Assembly: GCF_002777255.1 (NCBI RefSeq)
Contig: NZ_CP017634.1
Coordinates: 5,592,903-5,656,902, forward strand
Reading direction: 5' to 3'
DNA from: Candidatus Formimonas warabiya
GTDB lineage: Bacteria; Bacillota; Dehalobacteriia; Dehalobacteriales; Dehalobacteriaceae
Length of the DNA stretch: 64,000 nucleotides
Made by a program: the position numbers and the translations under genes. Positions 25,292-34,262 of the stretch are shown one piece after another. Within the stretch, counting starts at the first letter, position 1. The number at the start of each line of letters is the position of its first letter. The notes under the pieces are model-generated. The model saw nothing but the letters and a program-made list of their open reading frames with translations. It searched no databases and was not told where the DNA came from.

Positions 25292-27145
25292 ATGAGTAAA
25301 TATTTGGAGATTCGAAACCTGATCGTTCAGTACAAGACCTTTGAAGGGGCAAAAACTGTTTTACATATTGACGAAATCGGCATTGAAAGAGGAAAGTGTT
25401 TTGGGATCGTAGGGGAAAGCGGGGCCGGCAAGACGGTGCTGGCCTTGACGATGCAAAGATTGTTGGCCACACCCCCGGGCAAGGTGGTATCCGGAGAAAT
25501 TTGGCTGGATGGGGAAAACATTCTCACCAAATCAGAAAAAGAAATGGCAAGAATCAGGGGCGGAAAAATTTCCATGATTTTTCAGGATCCCATGTCTGCC
25601 TTAAATCCTGTTTTTACGGTAGGCTACCAGATGAGAAAGATCTTGGCGGCACGCCAAAAGATGGGGAAAAAAGAAGCGGAGCGCAAAGTCCTGGACATGA
25701 TCCGGACTGTGAAACTGCCCGACGCGGAAAGCATGATGAAAAAGTATCCCCACGAGCTGAGCGGGGGGCAAAGGCAGAGAATCATCATCGGCATGGCCTT
25801 ACTCTGTGGGGCGGAGCTGATTATTGCCGATGAGCCGACAAGAAACTTGGACGTGACGATCCAGGCGGGTATTTTGAAACTGATCCACGAGCTTCAGTTG
25901 AAATATCATGTGGCGATCCTGTTTATTGCCAATAATTTGGGCCTGGTTTCCACCGTTTGTGATGAAATGGCCGTGCTCCGGGAGGGGGAAATTGTGGAAA
26001 GGGGCAAGCCGGAAGATATTTTAACCCAGCCCCAGCATGACTACACAAAATTGTTAATCAAGTCGGTCACGCCCCAAAAGGCCCAGAATCCCGAGAGTGA
26101 TCAAGGGGAGGAAGGTGAAAACGGGTTTGCCTCCAATATTCTGGAAGTGCATGCTTTAAAAAAATATTTTCCCGTAAAAAATCAGTTTATGACCAGGAAG
26201 GATTTATGGGTGAAAGCAGTGGATGCCGTTGACTTTACCGTAAAAAAAGGGGAGGTTCTCGGCATCGTGGGCGAGTCCGGCTGCGGCAAATCAACCCTGG
26301 TGAATACCTTATTATTTCTCCATGCACCGACGGCAGGAACAGTCTTTTTTGATGGGAAAGAGATTTTTAAAATGAAAGGGGAAGCTTTGCGCACCGCCCG
26401 GAAAGATGTGCAGATCGTTTTTCAAGATCCTTTTTGGTCCCTGAACCCCAGGTGGCTGGTGAAGGATATCGTAGGGGAACCATTAAAAGTGCACAAAAAT
26501 TTATCGAGCGAAGCATACTTGGCAGCCGTGCAGGACATCGTGGAAATGGTGGGGCTGCCCAGAGATGCGGTGTACAAATATCCTCATGAGTTTAGCGGGG
26601 GACAGCGCCAAAGGATTGCTATCGCCAGGGCCCTTTCCGTGGGCCCAAAACTGGTGGTTCTGGATGAGCCCACTTCTGCCATCGATGTGCTTTCTCAGTC
26701 CCAGGTTTTGGCTCTTTTAGATCAATTGAAAGAAAGATTAAAATTAACCTATATCATTATTTCCCACGACCTGGGCGTTGTTAACTACATGGCAAGTAAA
26801 ATTATTGTGATGTATCTGGGCAAAATTGTCGAATACGGGCCGGCGGCAGAGATTTTCCACAGCCCGAAACATCCCTATACCAAGGCCCTCTTTCATGCCA
26901 TTCCCGGTCTGGAAACCCGCAGTGTGGATGATTTAGCGGCTATTGCGGGTGAGGTTCCCAGCGCCATTAACCCTCCCGGGGGGTGCAGGTTTCACCCGCG
27001 CTGTGAAAGCTGTATGGAAATATGCCGGAGACAGGATCCTCTGATGCAGATGGTGGAGAACAGGCAAGTGGCGTGTTTTCTGTACCATCCCCCGATCAAC
27101 CTTTTTAAGGAGGATGCCCTGGGAAGAAAAGTTGCCGTTCTTTAA
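25292..27145 (+). CDS. Fused DppD-DppF ABC transporter ATPase
   Basis: Both nucleotide-binding domains of the importer in one chain of about 617 residues. The N-terminal half has GESGAGKT, LSGGQRQR and LIIADEPTRNLD. Its H-loop, however, reads IANNLGLV where the catalytic His-Asp pair is expected. The C-terminal half is complete, with GESGCGKS, FSGGQRQR, VVLDEPTSAID and IISHDLGVV, plus the Cys-rich oligopeptide extension GGCRFHPRCESCMEIC. ATG 25292 follows GGGGG. The defective first H-loop suggests only one composite site hydrolyses ATP. Confidence 0.92.
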   Translation: MSKYLEIRNLIVQYKTFEGAKTVLHIDEIGIERGKCFGIVGESGAGKTVLALTMQRLLATPPGKVVSGEIWLDGENILTKSEKEMARIRGGKISMIFQDPMSALNPVFTVGYQMRKILAARQKMGKKEAERKVLDMIRTVKLPDAESMMKKYPHELSGGQRQRIIIGMALLCGAELIIADEPTRNLDVTIQAGILKLIHELQLKYHVAILFIANNLGLVSTVCDEMAVLREGEIVERGKPEDILTQPQHDYTKLLIKSVTPQKAQNPESDQGEEGENGFASNILEVHALKKYFPVKNQFMTRKDLWVKAVDAVDFTVKKGEVLGIVGESGCGKSTLVNTLLFLHAPTAGTVFFDGKEIFKMKGEALRTARKDVQIVFQDPFWSLNPRWLVKDIVGEPLKVHKNLSSEAYLAAVQDIVEMVGLPRDAVYKYPHEFSGGQRQRIAIARALSVGPKLVVLDEPTSAIDVLSQSQVLALLDQLKERLKLTYIIISHDLGVVNYMASKIIVMYLGKIVEYGPAAEIFHSPKHPYTKALFHAIPGLETRSVDDLAAIAGEVPSAINPPGGCRFHPRCESCMEICRRQDPLMQMVENRQVACFLYHPPINLFKEDALGRKVAVL

Positions 27146-27207
27146 AACGGATCATCTTTGGGACAGTTCAGAGAACTCTTAAATAAACTGGACCTGCTGT
27201 GGATGAA

Positions 27208-27250
27208 TCAACCCTCGATCAGTTGCGTGTCGAAGGGTTGATTTTTTTAT
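27208..27250 (+). terminator. Intrinsic terminator of the dpp operon
   Basis: CAACCCT...AGGGTTG stem with a TCGA inner pairing, followed by ATTTTTTTATTTTTT. Confidence 0.85.
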
Positions 27251-27296
27251 TTTTTGGAATAATATTGTTATATTTTGGCTAGTATGATATGATGAT

Positions 27297-27330
27297 ATTT
27301 ACAAATGCAAATGATTCTTATTTAAATTAG
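27297..27330 (+). promoter_or_regulatory. Candidate Zur/Fur operator upstream of the zinc transporter
   Basis: AT-rich interrupted inverted sequence around AAATGATTCTTATTT, immediately upstream of the ribosome site of the zinc receptor gene. It resembles Fur-family boxes, and a Fur-family gene ends the operon. The match is by eye only. Confidence 0.4.
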
Positions 27331-27351
27331 AATAAAAAGAGGTGGGAAGGC

Positions 27352-28263
27352 TTGAAATTAAAGATTTTTTTAATTTCCCTATGTCTGGTGACCTTGCTTT
27401 CTGTGGCATGCGGGGGCAAAAAGGAGGGCACACCTGTCCAGGCGGAATCCGGCGGGCAGGCAGGTCCGGTAAAAATAGTAACCTCCTTTTACCCCATATA
27501 TATTATGACCCTCAACATTACCCAGGGGATTCCAGGGGTAGAAGTGGTGAACATGACCCAGTCCATTACCGGTTGTCTCCACGATTACCAGTTGGCGCCC
27601 AGTGATATGAAAAAACTGCAGGATGCCCAAATTATGGTGGTCAACGGGGCCGGGATGGAGTCCTTTTTAGATGAAGTGATCAGCCAGGAGCAGGATTTAA
27701 AGATTGTGGATGCTAGTAAAGGAATTGAGCTGCTGAAAAATGAAAGCGACGGGGAAGCCAATCCCCATCTTTGGGTCAGTGTGTCGGGTGCGGCAGCACA
27801 GGTGAAGAATATCGGGGCACAGCTGGCTGCTTTTGATCCGGATCATGCCGCTGGTTATCAGGCCAATACTGCCGCTTATCTAGAAAAATTAGAGAATTTG
27901 GGGAAAGAAATGCATACGGCATTGGATCCGGTGAAAAACCGGAATATTGTTACCTTCCATGAGGCTTTTCCCTATTTTGCCAAGGAGTTTAACCTTGATA
28001 TCGTCGCCATTATTGAACGGGAACCGGGGTCGGAACCCAGTGCCGGCGAATTGTCGGAAACGATCGATACGGTAAAAAAAGCCGGTGTTGCCGCCCTTTT
28101 TGCCGAGCCCCAATATCCTGCAGCCGCCGCCGATACCATTGCCCGGGAAACGGGAGCCAGGGTCTTTACGTTGGATCCTTGTGTGACAGGGCCTTTGGAG
28201 GCAGATAGTTATCTCAAAACCATGGAAGAAAATTTAGCAGTCTTACAGGAGGCGCTAAAGTAA
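27352..28263 (+). CDS. znuA: Zinc/manganese ABC transporter binding lipoprotein (ZnuA/AdcA-like)
   Basis: Metal receptor, 303 residues, SBP family 9. TTG start at 27352 after GAGGTGGGAAGG. Lipobox SVAC lies near residue 20. Likely metal ligands are a His in the early TGCLHDYQLAPSDMK segment, NPHLWVSV, and TFHEAFPYFAKEFNLDI, and AEPQYPAAAADTIARE lies near the C-terminus. The His-rich loop of many ZnuA proteins is absent. It leads a receptor-ATPase-permease-Fur operon, so zinc is more likely than manganese. Confidence 0.88.
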   Translation: MKLKIFLISLCLVTLLSVACGGKKEGTPVQAESGGQAGPVKIVTSFYPIYIMTLNITQGIPGVEVVNMTQSITGCLHDYQLAPSDMKKLQDAQIMVVNGAGMESFLDEVISQEQDLKIVDASKGIELLKNESDGEANPHLWVSVSGAAAQVKNIGAQLAAFDPDHAAGYQANTAAYLEKLENLGKEMHTALDPVKNRNIVTFHEAFPYFAKEFNLDIVAIIEREPGSEPSAGELSETIDTVKKAGVAALFAEPQYPAAAADTIARETGARVFTLDPCVTGPLEADSYLKTMEENLAVLQEALK

Positions 28264-29072
28264 TGCCGAACGCCATGAAACCCCTTGAGGGAATCAATTG
28301 TGGATGGTGCTGCACGAAAATCCAAAATTTATCCGTGATACGGGGGGGCAGAAGCATTATCCACGATATCAACCTGCACATTCACTGCGGAGAATTGACG
28401 GCCGTGATCGGACCGAACGGAGCAGGGAAAAGCACTTTTCTGAAAGCGCTGATTGGGGAAGTTCCCTATCAGGGGAATATCTCTTTTTTGGAGGGTGACG
28501 GGAAAAGAAGTGGAAAACCGCTGGTAGGGTATGTTCCTCAGCGCTGGGAATTTGACCCGGGTTCTCCCGTGAGTGTCCAAGACTTATTTTCCGCCCGACA
28601 TAGAGGATGGCCGGTCTGGCTGTTCCGTTCTCAAAAGAAACGGGAAGAAACCCTCGCCAGCTTGGCCAGGGTGCAGGCCGGGCATTTGATTGACCGGAAA
28701 TTAGGTGAACTGTCCGGGGGAGAGATTCAGCGGGTGCTTCTGGCCCTGGCTATGGAGCCTATTCCTGACCTGCTTCTGCTGGATGAACCGGTGTCCGGAG
28801 TGGATTTTAACGGCAGGGAGTTATTTTACCGGATGGTATCGGATTTAAGGCGCCAATATGATCTGTCCATTATCATGGTCTCCCACGACTTGGAATTGAT
28901 GAAGCATTTTGCGGACCGGATTGTATTTTTGGAAAAGACCATCCTTTGTGAGGGAAGTCCGGAGCAGGTGCTAAAGGATGAAAAGGTATTGCATGTTTTT
29001 GGGACCTTGGAGAAAGAACCCATCGTCAAGGACTATTATATTTCCAGCACCCAAGAAGGGAGTGCGGTATGA
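28263..29072 (+). CDS. znuC: Zinc ABC transporter ATPase (ZnuC-like)
   Basis: 269 residues. Walker A GPNGAGKST, signature LSGGEIQR, Walker B LLLLDEPVSGVD, H-loop VSHD. A short cysteine-containing N-terminal extension (INCGWCCTKIQ) precedes the domain. The ATG overlaps the znuA stop by one base (TAATG), so the genes are coupled. Confidence 0.9.
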   Translation: MPNAMKPLEGINCGWCCTKIQNLSVIRGGRSIIHDINLHIHCGELTAVIGPNGAGKSTFLKALIGEVPYQGNISFLEGDGKRSGKPLVGYVPQRWEFDPGSPVSVQDLFSARHRGWPVWLFRSQKKREETLASLARVQAGHLIDRKLGELSGGEIQRVLLALAMEPIPDLLLLDEPVSGVDFNGRELFYRMVSDLRRQYDLSIIMVSHDLELMKHFADRIVFLEKTILCEGSPEQVLKDEKVLHVFGTLEKEPIVKDYYISSTQEGSAV

Positions 29073-29911
29073 TGGAAATTTGGTATGGGCTGGCCGGACG
29101 GCTGCTCCCCTTCTCCTGGGCAGAACGGGAGTTTATGCTCAATGCCCTCTTGGCGGTGCTCTTGGTGACACCCCTTTTTGGCATGCTGGGCACCATGGTT
29201 GTCAATAACAGAATGGCGTTTTTTTCCGATACCATCGGTCATTCCGCCCTTACCGGGATTGCCATTGGCGTGATTATGGGTTTATACCGGCCCTTATGGT
29301 CCATGGTAATTTTTGCCGTACTGATGGCGGTGGCTGTTTCCATTGTCAAAGAATATACTACCACATCTACGGATACGGTAATCGGGGTATTTTCTGCGAC
29401 GGCCGTCGCTTTGGGGATTGTGATTTTGTCCCGGGGCGGGGGATTCAATAAGTATTCCGTATATTTAATCGGTAATTTGCTCAGCATATCTCCCGGAGAG
29501 TTGGGATTGATCATCCTGGTCTTTATCATCTTTATCGGTTTCTGGGTTGCTTTTTTTAACCCCTTAATGTTTGTAAGCATTCATCCTTCTTTGGCCCGGA
29601 GCCGGGGCATCAATGTGCGGCTGGTGGAGATGCTTTTTGCGGTGATGCTGGCGGTGATTGTCACCATCTCTATTCAATGGGTAGGGATCATGATCATTAA
29701 TTCTCTGCTGGTTCTTCCCGCAGCGGCAGCACGAAACCTGTCCGGAAATATGCGCCAATATCATTTTTTTTCCGTGGCCATTGCGGTAGCCAGCGGCATC
29801 ATCGGCTTAATTCTATCCTATTACTGGGATACGGCCTCCGGGGCCACCATTGTTTTAGTTACGGCCTGCTGCTATTTGGCCAGTATCCTGAAAAAGCATG
29901 TCTACGGGTAA
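29069..29911 (+). CDS. znuB: Zinc ABC transporter permease (ZnuB-like)
   Basis: 280 residues with about eight membrane segments, of the ABC-3 family: LGTMVVNNRMAFFSDTIGHSALTGIAIG carries the conserved Gly-His pair, and QWVGIMIINSLLVLPAAAARNLS is the family signature. It overlaps znuC by four bases (ATGA). Confidence 0.9.
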   Translation: MMEIWYGLAGRLLPFSWAEREFMLNALLAVLLVTPLFGMLGTMVVNNRMAFFSDTIGHSALTGIAIGVIMGLYRPLWSMVIFAVLMAVAVSIVKEYTTTSTDTVIGVFSATAVALGIVILSRGGGFNKYSVYLIGNLLSISPGELGLIILVFIIFIGFWVAFFNPLMFVSIHPSLARSRGINVRLVEMLFAVMLAVIVTISIQWVGIMIINSLLVLPAAAARNLSGNMRQYHFFSVAIAVASGIIGLILSYYWDTASGATIVLVTACCYLASILKKHVYG

Positions 29912-30009
29912 GGGACCGGTTAGTCAAAATATGAAATATTTTGATACAAAAGGATCATTTAAAGGTATAATAAAGATGCCAGGACGAACACTCTAAGGAG
30001 AGAAAAGAA

Positions 30010-30447
30010 TTGGACAGAGTTGAGATACTTTCTGCAGAATTGCAGACCCGGGGACAGAAGCTCACAAAACAGCGTTTGGCGATCATCAGAGTGCTCAATG
30101 AATCAGAGCTGCCTTTAACAGCAGAGGAGATATTTCTGCGCGTGAAGGAGGGCAACGAGAATACCAGCCTTGCCACCGTGTATCGCAACTTAAAAAACTT
30201 GGTGTCGGCAGGATTGGTGGTTAAATCCGGCTTGCTGGACGATAAAGTTCAATACCGGCTTCAGAGCGCACCTCATTCTCATAATTTGGTCTGTTTGGGC
30301 TGTCATAAGGTGATTCAGCTTTCTCAATGTCCTTTGGATTGTTTAACGGAAACCATCGGGCAAAAAGAAGGGTTTACCGTTACGGAGCACCGGATGGAAC
30401 TCTATGGTTATTGTACCGACTGCGGTAAAAAAACGGCAGAAAGCTAA
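30010..30447 (+). CDS. zur: Fur-family metalloregulator, probably Zur
   Basis: 145 residues. The winged helix RGQKLTKQRLAIIRVLNE and ATVYRNLKNLVSAGLV bind DNA. Sensor motif SAPHSHNLVCLGC and a second CxxC (YCTDCGKK) form the structural zinc site. TTG start at 30010. Cotranscription with a zinc importer points to zinc-dependent repression, though Fur and PerR cannot be excluded from sequence alone. Confidence 0.85.
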   Translation: MDRVEILSAELQTRGQKLTKQRLAIIRVLNESELPLTAEEIFLRVKEGNENTSLATVYRNLKNLVSAGLVVKSGLLDDKVQYRLQSAPHSHNLVCLGCHKVIQLSQCPLDCLTETIGQKEGFTVTEHRMELYGYCTDCGKKTAES

Positions 30448-30470
30448 AAAAATAGCCTCATTTATAAGTT

Positions 30471-30497
30471 TGGGGACCAGGCAGGCCCCCTTTTTTT
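30471..30497 (+). terminator. Intrinsic terminator after the Fur-family gene
   Basis: GGGG/CCCC stem followed by seven Ts. Confidence 0.8.
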
Positions 30498-30568
30498 ATT
30501 ATCAGGCAGGAACTTGTGTGCTAGGCACGTATATTTATAGATGACTGTTTTTTTTGAGGTGATATTTC

Positions 30569-31561
30569 ATGCTAATTCGTGAACATTCCGAAAAGTGGGA
30601 AGCCGATCATCTTTCGGAGTTTGCTGCCCAAAGCCGGCATACGCGGGGCCGCCAGGTTTATGAGGAAGAGTGTGAGGTAAGAACGTGTTATCAAAGAGAC
30701 CGGGACCGCATTATTCATTCGAAAGCCTTCCGGCGCTTAAAATTAAAAACCCAGGTGTTTATTGCTCCGGAGGGCGATCATTTTCGCACCCGTTTAACCC
30801 ATACCTTAGAGGTGGCCCAGATTGCCCGGACTGTGGCCCGGGCTTTGCGCTTAAATGAAGATCTCACGGAAGCCATTGCTTTGGGGCATGATCTGGGGCA
30901 TACTCCCTTTGGCCATGCCGGAGAGGAGGCCTTGGATGAAATGATGGCAGGCGGGTTCCGCCATAACTACCAGAGTTTACGAGTGGTAGAGAAAATTGAA
31001 GGGGGAAAAGGCTTAAACCTTACCTGGGAAGTGCGGGACGGCATCCTTCATCATACCGGGCCCATGAAGCCGGCTACATTAGAGGGGCAGGTTGTCAAAA
31101 TATGTGACCGGATTGCATATATTAACCATGATATTGATGATGCCCTGCGGGGAAGCATTATTACAAGAAGTGAACTTCCTTTGGAATGCTTGAAGGTTTT
31201 GGGATCCCGGCACAGCCAGCGTATCAATACCATGGTAAAGGATTTGATCCAATCCAGCATGGGACAGCCGGGCATCAGAATGAGTCCGGAAATTCAAGAA
31301 GCGATGGATGAATTACGTAAGTTTCTTTTCAAGCGGGTGTATATCGGCTCCCGGGCCAAATCAGAAGAAACCAAAGCCAAAGAAATGCTGAAGATGTTAT
31401 ATCAGTATTATTTAGATCATCATGACGAACTCCCGGGTGAATATAATTTTGGCGATGAGATTGGCCTTCAGGTGTGCGACTATGTGGCGGGGATGACGGA
31501 CCGGTATGCCATTGCCCAATTTACCAGGATCTTTGTGCCGGACGGATTTCGCAATGAATAA
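30569..31561 (+). CDS. dGTP triphosphohydrolase-like HD protein
   Basis: 330 residues. The HD-domain metal motif is complete: RTRLTHTLEVAQIAR, then ALGHDLGHTPFGHAGE, and a later CDRIAYINHDIDDAL. This matches the short dGTPase-like family usually placed just before dnaG in Clostridia. It hydrolyses dNTPs to nucleosides and triphosphate, or is a related phosphohydrolase. Confidence 0.9.
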   Translation: MLIREHSEKWEADHLSEFAAQSRHTRGRQVYEEECEVRTCYQRDRDRIIHSKAFRRLKLKTQVFIAPEGDHFRTRLTHTLEVAQIARTVARALRLNEDLTEAIALGHDLGHTPFGHAGEEALDEMMAGGFRHNYQSLRVVEKIEGGKGLNLTWEVRDGILHHTGPMKPATLEGQVVKICDRIAYINHDIDDALRGSIITRSELPLECLKVLGSRHSQRINTMVKDLIQSSMGQPGIRMSPEIQEAMDELRKFLFKRVYIGSRAKSEETKAKEMLKMLYQYYLDHHDELPGEYNFGDEIGLQVCDYVAGMTDRYAIAQFTRIFVPDGFRNE

Positions 31562-31569
31562 TGCAGAAA

Positions 31570-31645
31570 GGAAGGATGATAAATCTCTTCGTTGGTCAGA
31601 CTATCCGGATAGTGACAAACTATCCGGCAGGATTTATCTCCTTCC
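31570..31645 (+). other. Long imperfect hairpin with tandem CTATCCGG in the loop
   Basis: GGAAGGATGATAAATC pairs with GATTTATCTCCTTCC over 15 bp with one bulge. The 45-base loop holds a 14-bp palindrome ACTATCCGGATAGT and another CTATCCGG. It lies in the 302-base gap after the dGTPase-like gene. It may be a terminator without a T-run or a small RNA. The rest of the gap is featureless apart from a ribosome site. Confidence 0.5.
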
Positions 31646-31863
31646 TGTCATTATTTTACCCAGGTCTTGATGTCTTATACAGGTGAAGGGAATATTTTTT
31701 TTAGATTTTGCGCCCCTTTTATTGATGCAAGCGGAGCAAAGCCAGGTATATATTTCCAGGGGAAGGGAAATAATAAAAACACTTTTTCTTCTTCGATATT
31801 TGTCGAGAGAGCAGGAATTATCACAAATACAACGAATTAGTAGTACTTCGGGAGAGGATTTTT

Positions 31864-32295
31864 TTGAAAATACTGGTAGACGCCGATGCTTGCCCGGTGA
31901 AGGATGTGATTATTTCTGTCGGGCGTGAGAAAAATATACCGGTAGAGCTGATTGCTTCATTTAACCACCACATGGACGGGGAGCCGGGAGTATGCGTGAT
32001 CACAACCGACGCCGGTCCTGACTCGGCAGACTTGGTGATCGCCAACCGGGTCATGGCCCATGATATTGTGGTCACCCAGGATTATGGCTTAGCGGCCTTA
32101 GTCTTGGGCAGAAAAGGCCGGGCTTTGTCTCCCCGAGGACTGATTTATTCGGAAAAGAATATTGATGGATTATTGATGCAAAGACATTTTTCCGCCAAGG
32201 TAAGGAGAAGCGGGGGCAGGACAAAAGGGCCCCCTGTTTTTTCGAGTGAAGACCGGGAAAACTTCAAAAAGGCATTGTTGAAGTTGCTGGAATAG
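31864..32295 (+). CDS. YaiI/YqxD family protein (DUF188)
   Basis: 143 residues. ILVDADACPVKDVI at the N-terminus, then ITTDAGPDSADLVIANRV and VTQDYGLAALVLGRKGRALSPRG define DUF188, a PIN-like nuclease fold with conserved aspartates. TTG start after GGAGAGG. It commonly sits between dGTPase and dnaG in Firmicutes; function uncharacterised. Confidence 0.9.
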   Translation: MKILVDADACPVKDVIISVGREKNIPVELIASFNHHMDGEPGVCVITTDAGPDSADLVIANRVMAHDIVVTQDYGLAALVLGRKGRALSPRGLIYSEKNIDGLLMQRHFSAKVRRSGGRTKGPPVFSSEDRENFKKALLKLLE

Positions 32296-32407
32296 TTGCA
32301 CAATTTTATCCTTGCTTCAAAAAAGAAGGAATCAAAGGAAAAATGGCGAAACAACAATAATATATCTAAAGATTATCTCACTGTAATCGGATAGGGTGGT
32401 GCAGACT

Positions 32408-34228
32408 ATGAGCTTTGTGCCGCCGGAAATTATTGACGAAATTCGGACAAAAACAGATATCGTAGAGATAATTTCCGAATATGTTAGTTTGAAAAGACAG
32501 GGCAAGAATTATGTGGGGCTTTGTCCCTTTCATTTGGAGGATACTCCCTCTTTTTCAGTATCCCCGGATAAGCAGATCTTTTACTGTTTCGGTTGCCATA
32601 AGGGCGGTAGTGTGATTAATTTTATCATGGAGCAGGAAAACCTGACCCTTCCGGAGGCGGCGGAGAAATTAGCCGATAAGGTTGGGGTCGTGATACCGTC
32701 GGGGCACGTGAGTGAACAGGAATTTACCAGGCAGTCGCAAAAACGCAGGCTGATTGAAATGCATGAGCTTGCGGCCCATTTCTTTCACCAGAGGCTGAAC
32801 AATCCTCTAGAAGGAAAACCGGCCCGGGATTATTTGGATAAACGGGGCATCACCAGGGATGTGATGGGGAGTTTCCAGTTAGGATATGCCCCCAAATCCT
32901 GGGACAGTTTGGTGAAACATCTCTTGCAAAAAGGTTTCACGGAAACGGAGATGGAAAAAGCCGGTTTAGCCGCACGAAGTTCTAAAGGAACTTTTTATGA
33001 TAAATTTCGGGACCGCTTGATGTTTCCTATTTGGGATTTTCGGGGCAAGGTCATCGCTTTTGGGGGCCGGGTGATGGGTGATGAGCTACCCAAGTATTTG
33101 AATTCCTCCGAAACCCCTATTTTTAATAAATCGCAAAACCTATACGGGCTGAACATCGCGGCGGCATGGATCAGACAGCAGGATGAAGCTGTGATCATGG
33201 AAGGATATATGGACGTAATCGCTGCCCATCAATTTGGCATTAAAAATGCGGTGGCTTCTTTGGGAACCTCCTTTACCACCGACCAAGGCAAACTGCTCAA
33301 ACGCTATTCCTCAAATGTTTTGATTGCCTATGATGCCGATACGGCCGGAGCAAAGGCGACATCCCGGGGTTTGGATATTTTGCAGAATATCGGCTTTCGG
33401 GTCCGCGTACTGCAATTGCCCAATGGCTTGGACCCGGACGAATTCTTACACAAATATAACTATATGGCTTGGGTCCAATTGGCGCAAAACAAGGCCTTAA
33501 GTTTACTGGAATATAAACTTCAGGCTGCGACAGCCAAATATAATATTAAGTCCATCGAAGGGAAAGCAGATGTGGTTAAAGAACTGCTTCCCGACTTAGC
33601 AAAAATAAAAAGCCAGGTAGAGAAAGATCAGTATGTAAAGCTTTTGGCCAGGACTTTGGGAATTTCTGAAGATACCATTTATGCGGACTTGCGCAGAATA
33701 ACCGGGAATATAGAAAAAACGGATAATTTTAACATTGTAAAGCATACTAACAATACTCAGGTCCAAGTAAGAAATGTTTTCCCGGAAAACCGGCGCCATG
33801 CCTCTGCGATTGCGGAAAGAAATTTATGCCGGTTGATGATCGAAGACCGGAAGATCTTTGATCAGGTGGAGCATGCTTTGGGTTTGGACTTTCCTGAGGA
33901 GGCCAGACTGACAGAAATATTGCACGCTGTGAAACAAATGTCCGGAGAATTTGATTGGCTGCCGGCTACATTGATTGAACGTCTTGAGGTTTCACCTTTA
34001 AAACAATTTTTGTCCCAATTGTTTATGGAAGATTACCCTGGGGATAATAAAGATGTATTCGTCCGGGATTATATAAAAACCATTAAGCTGCACCGGATGA
34101 AAAAAAGAATCCAAGAGATTCACAACATGATCCAAAGTCAGGATCAGCAAAGTATGACCGGTGAAACGATGCAACTGCTTCAGGAGTATACCATGCTTCA
34201 GCAGCAAGTACAGCAGTTAAAACGGTAA
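32408..34228 (+). CDS. dnaG: DNA primase
   Basis: Makes RNA primers for replication; about 606 residues. The N-terminal CHC2 zinc finger reads GLCPFHLEDTPSF and FYCFGCHKGG. The RNA-polymerase core has AFGGRVMGDELPKYLNS and the TOPRIM region VIMEGYMDVIAAHQFG with IAYDADTAG, followed by a DnaB-interaction tail. ATG 32408 after GGGTGGTG is preferred over the GTGs at 32396 and 32399. The dnaG-sigA order is the standard macromolecular-synthesis operon. Confidence 0.97.
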   Translation: MSFVPPEIIDEIRTKTDIVEIISEYVSLKRQGKNYVGLCPFHLEDTPSFSVSPDKQIFYCFGCHKGGSVINFIMEQENLTLPEAAEKLADKVGVVIPSGHVSEQEFTRQSQKRRLIEMHELAAHFFHQRLNNPLEGKPARDYLDKRGITRDVMGSFQLGYAPKSWDSLVKHLLQKGFTETEMEKAGLAARSSKGTFYDKFRDRLMFPIWDFRGKVIAFGGRVMGDELPKYLNSSETPIFNKSQNLYGLNIAAAWIRQQDEAVIMEGYMDVIAAHQFGIKNAVASLGTSFTTDQGKLLKRYSSNVLIAYDADTAGAKATSRGLDILQNIGFRVRVLQLPNGLDPDEFLHKYNYMAWVQLAQNKALSLLEYKLQAATAKYNIKSIEGKADVVKELLPDLAKIKSQVEKDQYVKLLARTLGISEDTIYADLRRITGNIEKTDNFNIVKHTNNTQVQVRNVFPENRRHASAIAERNLCRLMIEDRKIFDQVEHALGLDFPEEARLTEILHAVKQMSGEFDWLPATLIERLEVSPLKQFLSQLFMEDYPGDNKDVFVRDYIKTIKLHRMKKRIQEIHNMIQSQDQQSMTGETMQLLQEYTMLQQQVQQLKR

Positions 34229-34262
34229 GATTTGATCATTACCTTGTGGAAGGGGGGAAAAA

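Noticed and set aside
31683..31928. Plus-strand 81-residue frame before the YqxD-like gene
   Set aside because: It overlaps the start of the well-supported DUF188 gene in another frame and resembles no family.
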